Positions 25,151-34,300 of a stretch of DNA of 64,000 nucleotides are shown here, in pieces; position 1 is the stretch's first letter, and every line of letters starts with the position of its first letter. The DNA is from Flavobacterium enshiense DK69 (GTDB lineage Bacteria > Bacteroidota > Bacteroidia > Flavobacteriales > Flavobacteriaceae), in assembly GCF_000498495.1 (NCBI RefSeq), contig NZ_AVCS01000009.1:186001-250000 (forward strand), given 5' to 3'. A model generated the notes under the pieces. The model had not been told where the DNA came from. It was given only the letters and a program-made list of their open reading frames with translations, and ran no database searches. A program made the position numbers and the translations under genes.

Positions 25151-26109
25151 CAATAACTAAATATTCGATCTTTTATATAATTGTTTCTGTCTCTATTGTC
25201 AATACTTTGTGGGGTGTAAATGATATGAGATGGGCCTGTATTTCTTTTCCTGTCGTCTTTGTAAATAGGTGCTTTTATATATCTGTTGTTTCCCTTTGCA
25301 TTAAATGTCATCGGTAATGTATAAACTCTTTTTACATTCGTGACCAAGCTTTCAATAGGAGCAAAATTTGGGAGGCTTTCAAAGGCTTCAATTATTTTTT
25401 GCTCAAATTTTTCATCTACTAAGCCTCGACGTAAAATTTTAATATTTTCAGTTTTGCCAGATTCGTTAACAGAAAAATTGACCATTATTTGTACCATATG
25501 TACTCCTTCTGGGAGTGAGGGCTTGTGCCCCGATAGTTTATTGTATATGTGCTTGTATATTTTTGTGGTGCTACAACTTATTTTGTTGTGATCGAACTTT
25601 TCATTCTGACAGCCTTCCAAAATTGGAGGGATATTAGTAACTTCCTTTTTCTCGGCGAATATGGCTTTTAATTTTCTTTCATTAACTGTGAATTTTGCCT
25701 CCATATTTATCTTGTAATCCATGGCCTTATTGGTTTCAGGATTGAGTGCAGGGACAAATTTTGGAAGCGAATTAATCATCAATTTCATGTAATTGTCAAG
25801 TGTTTTTACACCTGTGTCTATTTGAATGGAATCCATCGGTGTTGTTCCATCCGAAGATATTAAATAGGCTACGTTAAAGCTGATGGAATCATTTTCTTTC
25901 AGTCCTAATCTTCTAATAAAAACACTGTCTGTTTTTGTTTCAATATGCTTAAGTGTTTTGAACCTAATGTCTTCAAGCTTTTTTTCCTTATTTGACTTTG
26001 CATCACTTCCATTAAAAGTTGGGGCTGATTTGCTGGCCGTTTGATAAGGGTTTTGAGAAAAACTTAAAAAGAAAAACAATAGGAATAGAAGTGTAAAAAC
26101 CTTTTTCAT
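25150..26109 (-). CDS. Secreted TonB-C-like protein of unknown function
   Basis: The 319-residue protein has a signal peptide (MKKVFTLLFLLFFFLSFSQ). Two segments look like the TonB C-terminal fold: MVNFSVNESGKTENIKILRRGLVDEKFEQKIIEAFESLPNFAPI (about 210-255) is typical, and FNVAYLISSDGTTPMDSIQID...MKLMINSLPKFVPALN (about 78-122) looks like a second copy. A Cys pair (C167, C179) lies between them. There is no N-terminal membrane anchor with a proline-rich linker, so it is not a classic energy transducer. It heads a two-gene unit with DUF6370 (stop/start overlap). Function not assigned. Confidence 0.75.
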   Translation of the reverse strand: MKKVFTLLFLLFFFLSFSQNPYQTASKSAPTFNGSDAKSNKEKKLEDIRFKTLKHIETKTDSVFIRRLGLKENDSISFNVAYLISSDGTTPMDSIQIDTGVKTLDNYMKLMINSLPKFVPALNPETNKAMDYKINMEAKFTVNERKLKAIFAEKKEVTNIPPILEGCQNEKFDHNKISCSTTKIYKHIYNKLSGHKPSLPEGVHMVQIMVNFSVNESGKTENIKILRRGLVDEKFEQKIIEAFESLPNFAPIESLVTNVKRVYTLPMTFNAKGNNRYIKAPIYKDDRKRNTGPSHIIYTPQSIDNRDRNNYIKDRIFSY

Positions 26110-26141
26110 TTAAATCTACATTAGAAAATAAGGCAGTAAAA

Positions 26142-27308
26142 TTAAGAATTTACTGTAACTAATGCAGCGGTTTTTTTTGCTCTTTCCACTACTTCTTCCA
26201 CTGGAGTATCCAAGTGGTCATTAGATAAAACAACTCCCATTCGTCTATAAGGTCTGGAAGTCGGCTTTCCGAAAACCCTAAAATCGGTTTTTGACAAACT
26301 TGCGACTTTTTCGATTCCGGTATACGTTGGGTTTTCTGAGTTTTCAGAAGCTAAGATTACCGCACTGGCACCTACTTTTTCAAGGGTGATTTCAGAAATC
26401 GGCCAGCCTAAAATAGCGCGTAAATGTAGTTCAAACTCGTTGAAGTTCTGAGTTCCAGACAAGGTAACCATTCCCGTGTCGTGAGGGCGTGGGGATAATT
26501 CTGAAAAATACACACCTTCATCGGTCAGGAAAAATTCAACGCCAAAAAGTCCGGCCCCACCTAAAGCTCCGGTTATTTTTCTTGCCATATCCTGGGCTTC
26601 CTCTATGTCTTTTTGGGAAACCCGCGCCGGCTGCCAGCTTTCCTGATAATCACCTCGTTCCTGTCTGTGTCCTATTGGTGCACAAAATAAAGTATGTTTG
26701 TTGTTCTGTGTAACGGTCAGTAAGGTGATTTCCGAATCGAAATTCACAAACGCTTCCACGATAACTTCAATGATGTCACCTCGGGAACCATCAACGGCGT
26801 AATTCCAGGCTTTTTCTATATCGGCTTCCGTTTTTATGGTAGATTGTCCTTTTCCGGAAGAGCTCATCAGTGGTTTTACCACGCAGGGAATACCTACTTC
26901 GGCTACAGCTTTTTCTAATTCTTCTTTGGTTGTGGCATATCTGTAATTGGCGGTTCGTAAGCCCAACTCTTTTGCGGCCAAATCTCGGATCGCTTTTCGG
27001 TTCATAGTGAAATTGGCTGCCTTGGCTGACGGAACTACAGTGATCCCCTGTTTTTCATAATCGTAAAAACGTTCGGTTCGGATGGCTTCGATTTCGGGAA
27101 CGATAAAATCCGGCTGATGCTTGGCAACGATACGGTCCAATTCGGAACCGTCCAGCATGTTGATTACTTCAAATCCGTGTGCCACCTGCATGGCCGGAGC
27201 ATTTTCATAACTGTCGACGGCAATGACTTTCTGGCCGATGCGTTGTGCTGCTATAACAAATTCTTTTCCGAGTTCCCCGGAACCTAATAAGAGTATCTTT
27301 TTTTGCAT
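26142..27308 (-). CDS. purT: Formate-dependent phosphoribosylglycinamide formyltransferase
   Basis: The 388-residue protein is an ATP-grasp enzyme. [23 protein letters not shown] opens the pre-ATP-grasp domain, [14 protein letters not shown] (about 152-165) is the ATP loop, and [28 protein letters not shown] (about 266-293) is the signature that separates PurT from PurK. It makes formyl-GAR from GAR, formate and ATP in purine synthesis. Length is as expected. It lies 32 bases upstream of the TonB-C-like gene on the same strand and may share its transcript. Confidence 0.95.
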   Translation of the reverse strand: MQKKILLLGSGELGKEFVIAAQRIGQKVIAVDSYENAPAMQVAHGFEVINMLDGSELDRIVAKHQPDFIVPEIEAIRTERFYDYEKQGITVVPSAKAANFTMNRKAIRDLAAKELGLRTANYRYATTKEELEKAVAEVGIPCVVKPLMSSSGKGQSTIKTEADIEKAWNYAVDGSRGDIIEVIVEAFVNFDSEITLLTVTQNNKHTLFCAPIGHRQERGDYQESWQPARVSQKDIEEAQDMARKITGALGGAGLFGVEFFLTDEGVYFSELSPRPHDTGMVTLSGTQNFNEFELHLRAILGWPISEITLEKVGASAVILASENSENPTYTGIEKVASLSKTDFRVFGKPTSRPYRRMGVVLSNDHLDTPVEEVVERAKKTAALVTVNS

Positions 27309-27443
27309 TTTTTTGAGATGGTTTAGGGTTTAAAGGTAAAAAGTTTAAAAGTTTTAGACAAGAAATGTTTTTAAGATACGATTTTAAGAATTTTGGAGTT
27401 ATAATAGCGGTTTTTACACATCAATTCTATTTGCTTGTTTAAT

Positions 27444-28412
27444 ATGTTTAAAAAGATATTTTTTTTAATGGCGCTGTTTTTGGTGCCGGAGCTGTATGCT
27501 CAGGAAAAGTTTATTGTTGTAAAAGATTCGGTTACCAATGAAACGCTGCCTTATACAAGTATTGATTTTCAAAATGGGTATGGTTTGTTTACGGATGAGA
27601 ATGGGAAGGCAGTTTTAAATAATGATATGCCGAATAAAATAAAAATTACGTATGTCGGTTATGCTTCAAAAATTGTTTCAGTCGATAAATTAATTGGGAA
27701 TCAAATTTTACTCAGACCCGAGGTAAATATGCTGAACGAAGTAAAAATTTCAGCTTCGCGGAAAGAAGTAAAAAAGCAGAAAAAACTTGTTGTTAAACCT
27801 TCTTTGCACGATAATATAGATGAGATGTATTGGTCATCAATCGGACAGCAATTTGCGTTTTATGTCCCTTCAGAAAAAGCGAACGGTATTTTGAAATCGG
27901 TTACCATTCCGTTGATTGTAAAAGATTTGTATCAGGGGATAACCGAATCTTCTTTCGAAGATAATCCCTACGGAACTATGGTTCGGTTTGAATTTATGAG
28001 AAATTCAAACATGTTGCCGAATACTAAACTCTATGATTACGAGAAGATTTTCGTGATTCAGTCTGATAAAATTTCCAAAAAGATTGAGGTTGGTTTTGAG
28101 GAGAGTATCCCAATTCCTGATGAAGGTTTTTTTGTTGTGATGACCGTCATAGGAAAGACAGATATAAAAGGAGAATATGTGCCGGAATTACCTTTCGTAG
28201 TTAACGATAGACATGGGGAGAAAAAGAAAAGCATGAAAATCATACTTCCCAATTATCCGTTGGTGGAGTTGTCAAAAAGACAGTTGATGCTTGTCAGGAA
28301 TTTGTTTAGCGATACCCCTAAATGGAACCGTATTGAAAGACCGATGGTTTACAAAAAGGATAAAAAATACCCACCGTACACTATAGGTATTGGTTATGTG
28401 ATTTCCTATTAA
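27444..28412 (+). CDS. Carboxypeptidase-like regulatory domain protein
   Basis: Starting at ATG 27444 (MFKKIFFLMALFLVPELYAQ, a signal peptide), the 322-residue protein has an N-terminal CarboxypepD-reg-like beta sandwich (about 21-105: VKDSVTNETLPYTSIDFQNGYGLFTDENGKAVL...VGYASKIV). The rest is an uncharacterised beta-rich region with GFEESIPIPDEGFFVVMTVIG. Such proteins are common in Bacteroidota, sometimes as SusC-like leftovers. It differs from the cluster at 55.7-59.1 kb by its C-terminus. It is not near a SusCD pair, and function is unknown. Confidence 0.75.
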   Translation: MFKKIFFLMALFLVPELYAQEKFIVVKDSVTNETLPYTSIDFQNGYGLFTDENGKAVLNNDMPNKIKITYVGYASKIVSVDKLIGNQILLRPEVNMLNEVKISASRKEVKKQKKLVVKPSLHDNIDEMYWSSIGQQFAFYVPSEKANGILKSVTIPLIVKDLYQGITESSFEDNPYGTMVRFEFMRNSNMLPNTKLYDYEKIFVIQSDKISKKIEVGFEESIPIPDEGFFVVMTVIGKTDIKGEYVPELPFVVNDRHGEKKKSMKIILPNYPLVELSKRQLMLVRNLFSDTPKWNRIERPMVYKKDKKYPPYTIGIGYVISY

Positions 28413-28435
28413 GCAGGAGATTTGATGAAAAATAA

Positions 28436-28462
28436 AAAAGCCTCAATTTTATTGAGGCTTTT
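28436..28462. terminator. Bidirectional terminator
   Basis: AAGCCTCAAT and ATTGAGGCTT pair around a tiny loop between convergent genes, with A-run and T-run flanks. Confidence 0.85.
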
Positions 28463-28465
28463 AAT

Positions 28466-29668
28466 TTATGCTAGAACTTCAGTATTAGTAACTGCTTCTT
28501 TGATTCGGCGTAATGCTTCTTTTAGTAAATCTTCGCTTGTTGCGTATGAAAAACGGATGCAGTTCGGGTTTCCGAAAGCGTCTCCGGTTACTGTCGCTAC
28601 ATTGGCTTCTGCTAAAAGATACATAGAGAAATCGTTTGCATCTTTGATTTCGTGGCCTCTCAATGTTTTTCCGAAGAACGAAGAAACGTCTGGGAATACA
28701 TAAAATGCACCTTCCGGAACATTGATTTTAATTCCTGGGATTTCTTTTAATAAACCAACAACCAAGTCACGACGACTGTGGAAAGCATCTACCATGTGTT
28801 TTAAAACCGATGGATCTGCATCAACAGCAGTGATGGTAGCACGTTGCGCAATTGAGTTCGCTCCGCTTGTTACCTGTCCCTGGATTTTTGTACATGCTTT
28901 AGCAATAAATTCAGGAGCTCCCATATATCCGATTCTCCATCCTGTCATGGCGAAAGCTTTCGCTACTCCGTTAACCGTGATGGTTTTTTCAAACATTCCC
29001 GGAATGGATCCGATACTGCAGAAAGTTCCTGAGAAGTTGATGTGCTCGTAGATTTCATCGGAAACCACATAAATGTTCGGGTATTTTTCCAATACTTTTG
29101 CCAAGGCGGTTAATTCTTCACGGCTGTATACCGAACCACTTGGGTTACAAGGCGAGCTGAACCACATCATTTTTGTTTTTGGCGTGATGGCAGCTTCCAA
29201 TTGCTCAGGCGTGATTTTGAAATCGGTTTCAACAGAAGTTGGTACTTCTACCGGAACCCCTCCTGAAAGTTTGATGATTTCGAAATAACTTACCCAGTAA
29301 GGAGCAGGAAGGATCACTTCGTCTCCGTGGTTTAACATTACCTGCGCAATGTTGTATAAGGATTGTTTCGCACCTGTAGAAACTACAATCTGCGAAGGTG
29401 TGTATTCTAAATGATTGTCTCTTTTGAATTTTCTGCAGATAGCTTCTTTTAATTCCAGATAACCTTCTACCGGAGTATAGGTGCTGTAGTTTTCATCGAT
29501 GGCTTTTTTTGCAGCTTCTTTGATAAAATCCGGAGTGTTGAAATCCGGTTCTCCTAAACTTAAACTGATAATGTCTTTTCCTTGAGCCTTTAATTCTCTG
29601 GCTAACGCAGCCATAGCTAACGTTTGCGACGTAGATAAATTGTTAATTCTGTCCGAAAGCGGGTTCAT
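28466..29668 (-). CDS. Class I/II PLP-dependent aminotransferase (aspartate aminotransferase type)
   Basis: The 400-residue protein is a fold-type I aminotransferase. SLGEPDFNTPDFI gives the substrate-side motif, SSPCNPSGSVYS (about 170-181) the PLP-Asn motif, VSDEIYEHI the Asp-Tyr pair, and NGVAKAFAMTGWRIGY (about 230-245) the Schiff-base Lys and conserved Arg. It fits the subgroup I-gamma aspartate aminotransferases common in Bacteroidota; aspartate specificity is likely but not certain. It is a single gene, convergent with the 27444 gene. Confidence 0.88.
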   Translation of the reverse strand: MNPLSDRINNLSTSQTLAMAALARELKAQGKDIISLSLGEPDFNTPDFIKEAAKKAIDENYSTYTPVEGYLELKEAICRKFKRDNHLEYTPSQIVVSTGAKQSLYNIAQVMLNHGDEVILPAPYWVSYFEIIKLSGGVPVEVPTSVETDFKITPEQLEAAITPKTKMMWFSSPCNPSGSVYSREELTALAKVLEKYPNIYVVSDEIYEHINFSGTFCSIGSIPGMFEKTITVNGVAKAFAMTGWRIGYMGAPEFIAKACTKIQGQVTSGANSIAQRATITAVDADPSVLKHMVDAFHSRRDLVVGLLKEIPGIKINVPEGAFYVFPDVSSFFGKTLRGHEIKDANDFSMYLLAEANVATVTGDAFGNPNCIRFSYATSEDLLKEALRRIKEAVTNTEVLA

Positions 29669-29699
29669 AGTTCTGATGTTATGTAGTTGTTTTTTTTAT

Positions 29700-30794
29700 T
29701 TATGCTAATTGCGGTTTCTGTCCTAATTCCTTCAGATGTTTGAAGTGGGAATAAATAGCAGAACGCATTGTTTTAAATTCATAGTATGGCAGATTGCATT
29801 CGGTTGCCGTCTGTTTTACGATTTCACCTATTTTGCCATAATGAATATGGCTGATATTTGGGAAAATATGATGTTCAATCTGATGATTCAGTCCTCCGGT
29901 GTACCAGTTTATCAGCCAGTTTTTTGGAGCGAAATTCGCCGTGGTGAACAATTGGTGAATCGCCCAGGTGTTTTCGATTTCATTGTTTTCGTCCGGTTGC
30001 GGATGGTCGGTTTCTTCAACAATATGCGCCAATTGGAAAACGATACTCAAAATCAGGCCGGCAGTATAATGCATCACTAAAAATCCTAGAAGAACCTCCC
30101 ACCAAACGATGCCGAGAATCATTGGGATTGCCAGCCAAATCGAAAAGTAAATGATTTTTGTGATAACCAAAGTGCTCCATAGCTTTATAGGACTCGGAAA
30201 TTCACCATAGGATAATTTTTTCTTGATATAACGTCTGGTTTGTTTTATATCTGTAGTAATGGCCCAATTGAATGTCAGTAATCCATAAAGAAATACAGAA
30301 TAATAGTGCTGGAATTTATGGATTGGGGACCAATCAGAGTGTTTTGTAAAACGGATAATTCTTCCGGCTTCCAAATCTTCGTCGTGCCCGTGGATGTTGG
30401 TGTACGTATGGTGTAAAACATTATGTTGTACCTGCCAATTGTATACGTTTCCTGCTAAAATATAGATGCTTCCTCCCATGATTTTGTTTAGCCATGGTTT
30501 GGAAGAATAGGATCCATGATTTCCGTCGTGCATTACGTTCATTCCGACTCCTGCCATGCCGATACCAATCACGATGGTTAAAAGCAAATGAGCCCAAAGC
30601 GGGAAATCCAGCGCCAGAATCAAAAAATAGGGGGTAAGGAACAGCGAAAACATAATAACGGTCTTCAGATGTAATTTCCAGTTACCGGTTTTTTTGATGT
30701 TATTCTCTTTGAAATAATCGTTTACGCGTTTATTCAGGATTCTGAAAAACTTCAGATTATCGGCCTTGGAGAAAATTGGCGTTTGTTTATTCAT
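29700..30794 (-). CDS. Membrane fatty acid desaturase (acyl-CoA/acyl-lipid type)
   Basis: Using ATG 30794 gives 364 residues. All three histidine boxes of membrane di-iron desaturases are present: HDGNH (about 90), HNVLHH (about 122) and HQIEHH (about 304), the last in the Q-I-E-H-H form of front-end or linoleoyl-type desaturases. There are four or more membrane segments and no cytochrome b5 domain. It introduces a cis double bond into membrane fatty acids. The longer frame up to 31058 overlaps rsmG and the promoter box and is discarded. ATG 30806 is a second possible start. Confidence 0.88.
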   Translation of the reverse strand: MNKQTPIFSKADNLKFFRILNKRVNDYFKENNIKKTGNWKLHLKTVIMFSLFLTPYFLILALDFPLWAHLLLTIVIGIGMAGVGMNVMHDGNHGSYSSKPWLNKIMGGSIYILAGNVYNWQVQHNVLHHTYTNIHGHDEDLEAGRIIRFTKHSDWSPIHKFQHYYSVFLYGLLTFNWAITTDIKQTRRYIKKKLSYGEFPSPIKLWSTLVITKIIYFSIWLAIPMILGIVWWEVLLGFLVMHYTAGLILSIVFQLAHIVEETDHPQPDENNEIENTWAIHQLFTTANFAPKNWLINWYTGGLNHQIEHHIFPNISHIHYGKIGEIVKQTATECNLPYYEFKTMRSAIYSHFKHLKELGQKPQLA

Positions 30795-30816
30795 GCTCAA
30801 ATTCATTAAATTCGAG

Positions 30817-30824
30817 CAAAGGTA
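30817..30824 (-). promoter_or_regulatory. -7 promoter box for the desaturase gene
   Basis: On the minus strand it reads TACCTTTG, 22 bases before ATG 30794, supporting that start. It forms a divergent promoter pair with the rsmG box at 30882. Confidence 0.6.
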
Positions 30825-30881
30825 ACTATTAATGAAGTTGTAAACCGTTAAAATGATTAAAAAATTCATCGGTAAAATGCT

Positions 30882-30889
30882 TACTTTTG
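30882..30889 (+). promoter_or_regulatory. -7 promoter box for rsmG
   Basis: TACTTTTG matches TAnnTTTG; the leader to ATG 30906 would be about 10 nt. Confidence 0.6.
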
Positions 30890-30905
30890 CATAAAAGACT
30901 GAATA

Positions 30906-31535
30906 ATGCATGATATTGTAAAATATTTCCCTAATCTTACTGATAATCAGATAGAACAGTTTCAAAAACTGGAGGGATTGTATAAGGATTGGAACGCTAA
31001 AATCAATGTGATTTCTCGAAAAGATATCGATGAATTGTATACCAAACATGTGTTGCATTCTCTCGGAATAGCAAAGATCATGGAGTTCAAGCCCGGTACT
31101 AAAATTTTAGATGTTGGAACCGGTGGGGGTTTTCCTGGAATTCCGTTAGCTATCTTATATCCGGAAGTCGATTTTTACCTTATCGATGTGATTGCAAAAA
31201 AAATCCGTGTAGTAAATGAAGTGGCTAAAGGATTGGGGTTGCAGAATGTTAAGGCGGAACAGATGCGTGCCGAAAATGTAAAAGAAGAGTTTGATTTCAT
31301 TGTGAGCCGTGCCGTTACCAACATGCCTGATTTTTACTCCTGGGTGAAAGATAAAATCGCTAAGAAGCAGAATCACGAGTTGAAAAACGGTATTCTATAT
31401 CTGAAAGGCGGTGATTTAACCGAAGAGCTGAAAGATTTTCCAAAAGCAACAGAGTATAATTTATCGGATTTCTTTCAAGATGAATTTTTCGAAACTAAAA
31501 AAGTAGTTCACTTGCCGCTGAAGTATAAGGTTTAA
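30906..31535 (+). CDS. rsmG: 16S rRNA (guanine527-N7)-methyltransferase
   Basis: The 209-residue protein matches RsmG (GidB). The N-terminal helix region has LYKDWNAKINVISRKDIDELYTKHVLHSL, and the SAM-binding motif I is ILDVGTGGGFPGIPLAIL (about 65-82), with DFYLIDVIAKK and FDFIVSRAV after it. It methylates G527 of 16S rRNA near the decoding site; loss gives low-level streptomycin resistance in other bacteria. Length is normal. It is divergent from the desaturase gene with a 110-base shared control region. Confidence 0.94.
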   Translation: MHDIVKYFPNLTDNQIEQFQKLEGLYKDWNAKINVISRKDIDELYTKHVLHSLGIAKIMEFKPGTKILDVGTGGGFPGIPLAILYPEVDFYLIDVIAKKIRVVNEVAKGLGLQNVKAEQMRAENVKEEFDFIVSRAVTNMPDFYSWVKDKIAKKQNHELKNGILYLKGGDLTEELKDFPKATEYNLSDFFQDEFFETKKVVHLPLKYKV

Positions 31536-31602
31536 GGATTGAGAATTATTTTTTCGATTCGCGATAGAAATTTATCCGTAATATTCTGATTGATTAGGAA
31601 CT

Positions 31603-31962
31603 TTATTTAGTATTTTTTGCTTCTGAAATCTTTTTGTGCAATTTCGATCCGAGTATTGCTGTAAAAATTGTTGGAATTGATAATACAGCAAATGTTATTA
31701 TCCCTACAGGCCAATAAGGACTGGGTTTGGATATGAGCGTCAAAGGTATGAGTTGAGAGATTGTACTCAAAAAACCCCATTTCCAGGGATTGTGCGGTGC
31801 AATATAGCCGAAAAATAAGTTGATTAGCATAAAGAGGGGTAGGCCAATTGTGTAATAGTAAGTGCTGTCCCAGGCTTCTGTCTGACCCGTAATTTTACAC
31901 AGGACTATCCAATAAATCATGCCTGTTGCAATAGAAATGGGATACATAAATATATCTTTCAT
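31603..31962 (-). CDS. Small four-helix membrane protein of unknown function
   Basis: The 119-residue protein has four hydrophobic segments (about 5-24, 36-54, 62-78, 85-105) and a lysine-rich C-terminal tail (KLHKKISEAKNTK). I do not recognise a family. The start ATG at 31962 follows an AT-rich leader. It stands alone between rsmG (convergent) and pruA. The coding potential is supported by the coherent hydrophobic pattern. Confidence 0.65.
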   Translation of the reverse strand: MKDIFMYPISIATGMIYWIVLCKITGQTEAWDSTYYYTIGLPLFMLINLFFGYIAPHNPWKWGFLSTISQLIPLTLISKPSPYWPVGIITFAVLSIPTIFTAILGSKLHKKISEAKNTK

Positions 31963-32054
31963 TGTGTGTTTGATTTAAAGTGACTTGTTTAAAATTAAAG
32001 AAAAGCGACGAGAATTCAAAATATTTAGAGCTACGAGGGATAAATGATAAGAAT

Positions 32055-32088
32055 AAAAAAGTCGAATCAATTATGATTCGACTTTTTT
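32055..32088. terminator. Terminator after pruA
   Basis: A 14-base inverted repeat (AAAAAAGTCGAATCA with complement) around ATTA gives a strong hairpin with T-tail on both strands. Confidence 0.9.
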
Positions 32089-32108
32089 GTTTTTATGATC
32101 TGTATGTC

Positions 32109-33734
32109 TTATTTTAAGAAAGCATAACGGTAATCTGTAGGTGTAACGAAAGTCTCTTTGATAGTTCTTGGAGAAACCCAACGCAACAAGTTCAAGATTG
32201 AACCGGCTTTGTCGTTCGTTCCGGAAGCTCTGGCGCCACCAAATGGCTGCTGGCCAACAACTGCCCCTGTTGGTTTGTCGTTAATGTAGAAGTTTCCGGC
32301 TGCATTTTCCAATGCTTTGGTAGCCTCAACAATCGCATAACGATCCTGGCTGAAGATAGCTCCTGTCAATGCATAGCTTGAAGTTCCGTCAACTAAAGCC
32401 AATGTTTCAGTCCATTTAGCATCTTCGTATACGTAGATTGTTAAAACCGGACCGAATAATTCCGTACACATAGTGTTGTATTTCGGATTCGTAGTCAAGA
32501 TAACTGTTGGCTGAATGAAATATCCAACCGATTTGTCATAACCTCCTCCGGCAATAATTTCAGCATCCGAATCTTTCTTAGCTTGGTCGATGAAACCAGC
32601 TAACTTGTCGAAAGACTGCTCTGAAATAACTGAAGACATATAATTGCTCATGTCTTCCGGTGAGCCCATTTTAATGGAAGCTAAATCAGCTAACAATAAT
32701 TCTTTGACTTCTGGCCAAAGTGAAGCCGGAATATAAGCTCTTGAAGCGGCAGAACATTTCTGTCCCTGATATTCGAAGGCACCTCTTGTTAAAGCTGTAG
32801 CTACTTGAGCCGGAATCGAAGACGGGTGAGCAAGAACGAAATCTTTTCCACCTGTTTCACCTACGATTCTTGGGTATGATTTGTATTTGCTTATGTTTTG
32901 ACCAATTTTTGCCCACATGTCATTGAAAACTCCGGTTGATCCCGTAAAGTGGATTCCTGCAAAATCAGGACTTCCCAATAAAGTGTCTGAAATCATTGCT
33001 GAATTTCCTGTGATCATGTTGATAACACCAGCCGGTAAACCAGCCTGTTGGAAAACTTCCATAATTACGTTAGCAGAATATACCTGAGTCGCTGCTGGTT
33101 TCCAGATTACAACGTTACCCATTAAAGCCGGTGCAGCCGGTAAGTTTCCTGCAATAGCCGTAAAGTTGAACGGAGTGATGGCATACACGAATCCTTCTAA
33201 CGGACGGTGCTCCATTCTGTTCCAGATTCCTTCAGATGAAATTGGTTGCTCTGAATAAATCTGCGTCATGAACTGTACGTTGAAGCGTAAGAAATCAATC
33301 AACTCACAAGCCGAATCGATTTCTGCCTGGTGAACTGTTTTTGCCTGAGCAATCATAGTTGCGGCATTGATTTTAGCTCGGTAAGGTCCTGCTAATAATT
33401 CAGCAGCTTTTAAGAAAATGGAAGCTCTTTGTTCCCAAGGCATGTCTGCCCATTTTTTCTTTGCTTCCAAAGCAGCGGCAATCGCTTTTTCGATATGCTC
33501 TTTTTCTGCTTCATGGTATTGTCCAACCACGTGTTTATGGTCGAAAGGTGGCGTCATGTTTTTGGTTTTTCCGGTACGGATTTCCTCTGCGCCAATATAT
33601 AAAGGTACATCAACTGTACTGTTGAACATTTGTTTGAAAGCTGCGGCCACAGCTTCTCTTTCAGGGGTTCCGGGAGCGTATGTTTTAACGAATTCGTTAT
33701 ACGCTGTTGGAACATTGTAGATTCCTTTTGGCAT
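32109..33734 (-). CDS. pruA: L-glutamate gamma-semialdehyde dehydrogenase
   Basis: The 541-residue protein is a type 4 aldehyde dehydrogenase of the pyrroline-5-carboxylate dehydrogenase group. The opening GIYNVPTAYNEFVKTYAPGTPER, the NAD-site block VIWKPAATQVYSA, the Glu-bearing VGETGGKDFVLAH (about 291-303) and the nucleophile Cys in YQGQKCSAASRAY (about 324-336) are as in the family. It oxidises glutamate semialdehyde to glutamate with NAD in proline breakdown. A partner proline dehydrogenase is not in the window. It is a single gene with its own terminator. Confidence 0.94.
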   Translation of the reverse strand: MPKGIYNVPTAYNEFVKTYAPGTPEREAVAAAFKQMFNSTVDVPLYIGAEEIRTGKTKNMTPPFDHKHVVGQYHEAEKEHIEKAIAAALEAKKKWADMPWEQRASIFLKAAELLAGPYRAKINAATMIAQAKTVHQAEIDSACELIDFLRFNVQFMTQIYSEQPISSEGIWNRMEHRPLEGFVYAITPFNFTAIAGNLPAAPALMGNVVIWKPAATQVYSANVIMEVFQQAGLPAGVINMITGNSAMISDTLLGSPDFAGIHFTGSTGVFNDMWAKIGQNISKYKSYPRIVGETGGKDFVLAHPSSIPAQVATALTRGAFEYQGQKCSAASRAYIPASLWPEVKELLLADLASIKMGSPEDMSNYMSSVISEQSFDKLAGFIDQAKKDSDAEIIAGGGYDKSVGYFIQPTVILTTNPKYNTMCTELFGPVLTIYVYEDAKWTETLALVDGTSSYALTGAIFSQDRYAIVEATKALENAAGNFYINDKPTGAVVGQQPFGGARASGTNDKAGSILNLLRWVSPRTIKETFVTPTDYRYAFLK

Positions 33735-33838
33735 AATTTGTTATAATTTGAGTTATCAAAAATTTCGCGTAGCGAAGATACAAATTATTAGCCAATTAGA
33801 TAATCGGTGAATTGTTAATGCTATTGTAATTTTTAGGA

Positions 33839-34225
33839 TTAATTTAAGGCGAACGGCGCGCTCAATTTGAAAGTGGGAATGATAACGCGGAAACTTCTCG
33901 TGGTTGTGAAATTCACCATGTTAAAATAGCCGTGCATTGCGCCGAAAGGGGATGAAAGCAGGCAGCCTGAACTGTAAGTGTGTTTTTCTCCGGGTTTTAA
34001 GACTGGTTTTTTTCCAATAACACCTTCTCCGTCAACGATTTCAAGATCATTAAGTGAATCGTAAATTTCCCAGTGGCGTGAATTTAACTGTACAGAATCT
34101 TTACTTTGGTTTTCTATGGTTACTTCATAACTGAAGGCAAAGTGAATCTTATAGTTTTTGAAGTATGTCCCCTCAAAACTAGTTAACACCGAAATCTTAA
34201 TGCCGCTCGTTATTTGTGAAACCAT
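33839..34225 (-). CDS. apaG: ApaG family protein
   Basis: The 128-residue protein has the ApaG fibronectin-like fold: ITSGIKISVLTSFEGTY at the start, FAFSYEVTIENQSKDSVQLNSRHWEIYDS, the glycine-rich VDGEGVIGKKPVLKPGEKHTYSSGCLLSSPFGAMHGYF (about 65-102). The family is linked to Co/Mg resistance and AppppA metabolism in E. coli, but the biochemical role is unclear. It lies 75 bases from the T9SS plug gene on the same strand and may be co-transcribed with it. Confidence 0.9.
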   Translation of the reverse strand: MVSQITSGIKISVLTSFEGTYFKNYKIHFAFSYEVTIENQSKDSVQLNSRHWEIYDSLNDLEIVDGEGVIGKKPVLKPGEKHTYSSGCLLSSPFGAMHGYFNMVNFTTTRSFRVIIPTFKLSAPFALN

Positions 34226-34300
34226 ATTTTTTGTAAAAATTGGGTTGTAACTTCAAAAATAGCAAATTATTTATTTTTGATTGTAAAAATTATGACTTTT

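Larger units (their letters stand above)
20838..25215 (-). repeat. Tandem segmental duplication, unit B
   Basis: Terminator, T9SS cargo gene, spacer and intact DUF6370 gene, plus the last ~65 bases of the gene upstream. It is the less decayed copy: its DUF6370 gene is intact and it continues into the complete upstream gene, so unit B holds the original right junction. Boundaries are estimated by eye. Confidence 0.8.

Noticed and set aside
30795..31058. N-terminal extension of the desaturase by 88 codons
   Set aside because: It overlaps rsmG and crosses the desaturase's own -7 box; the added peptide has no family match.
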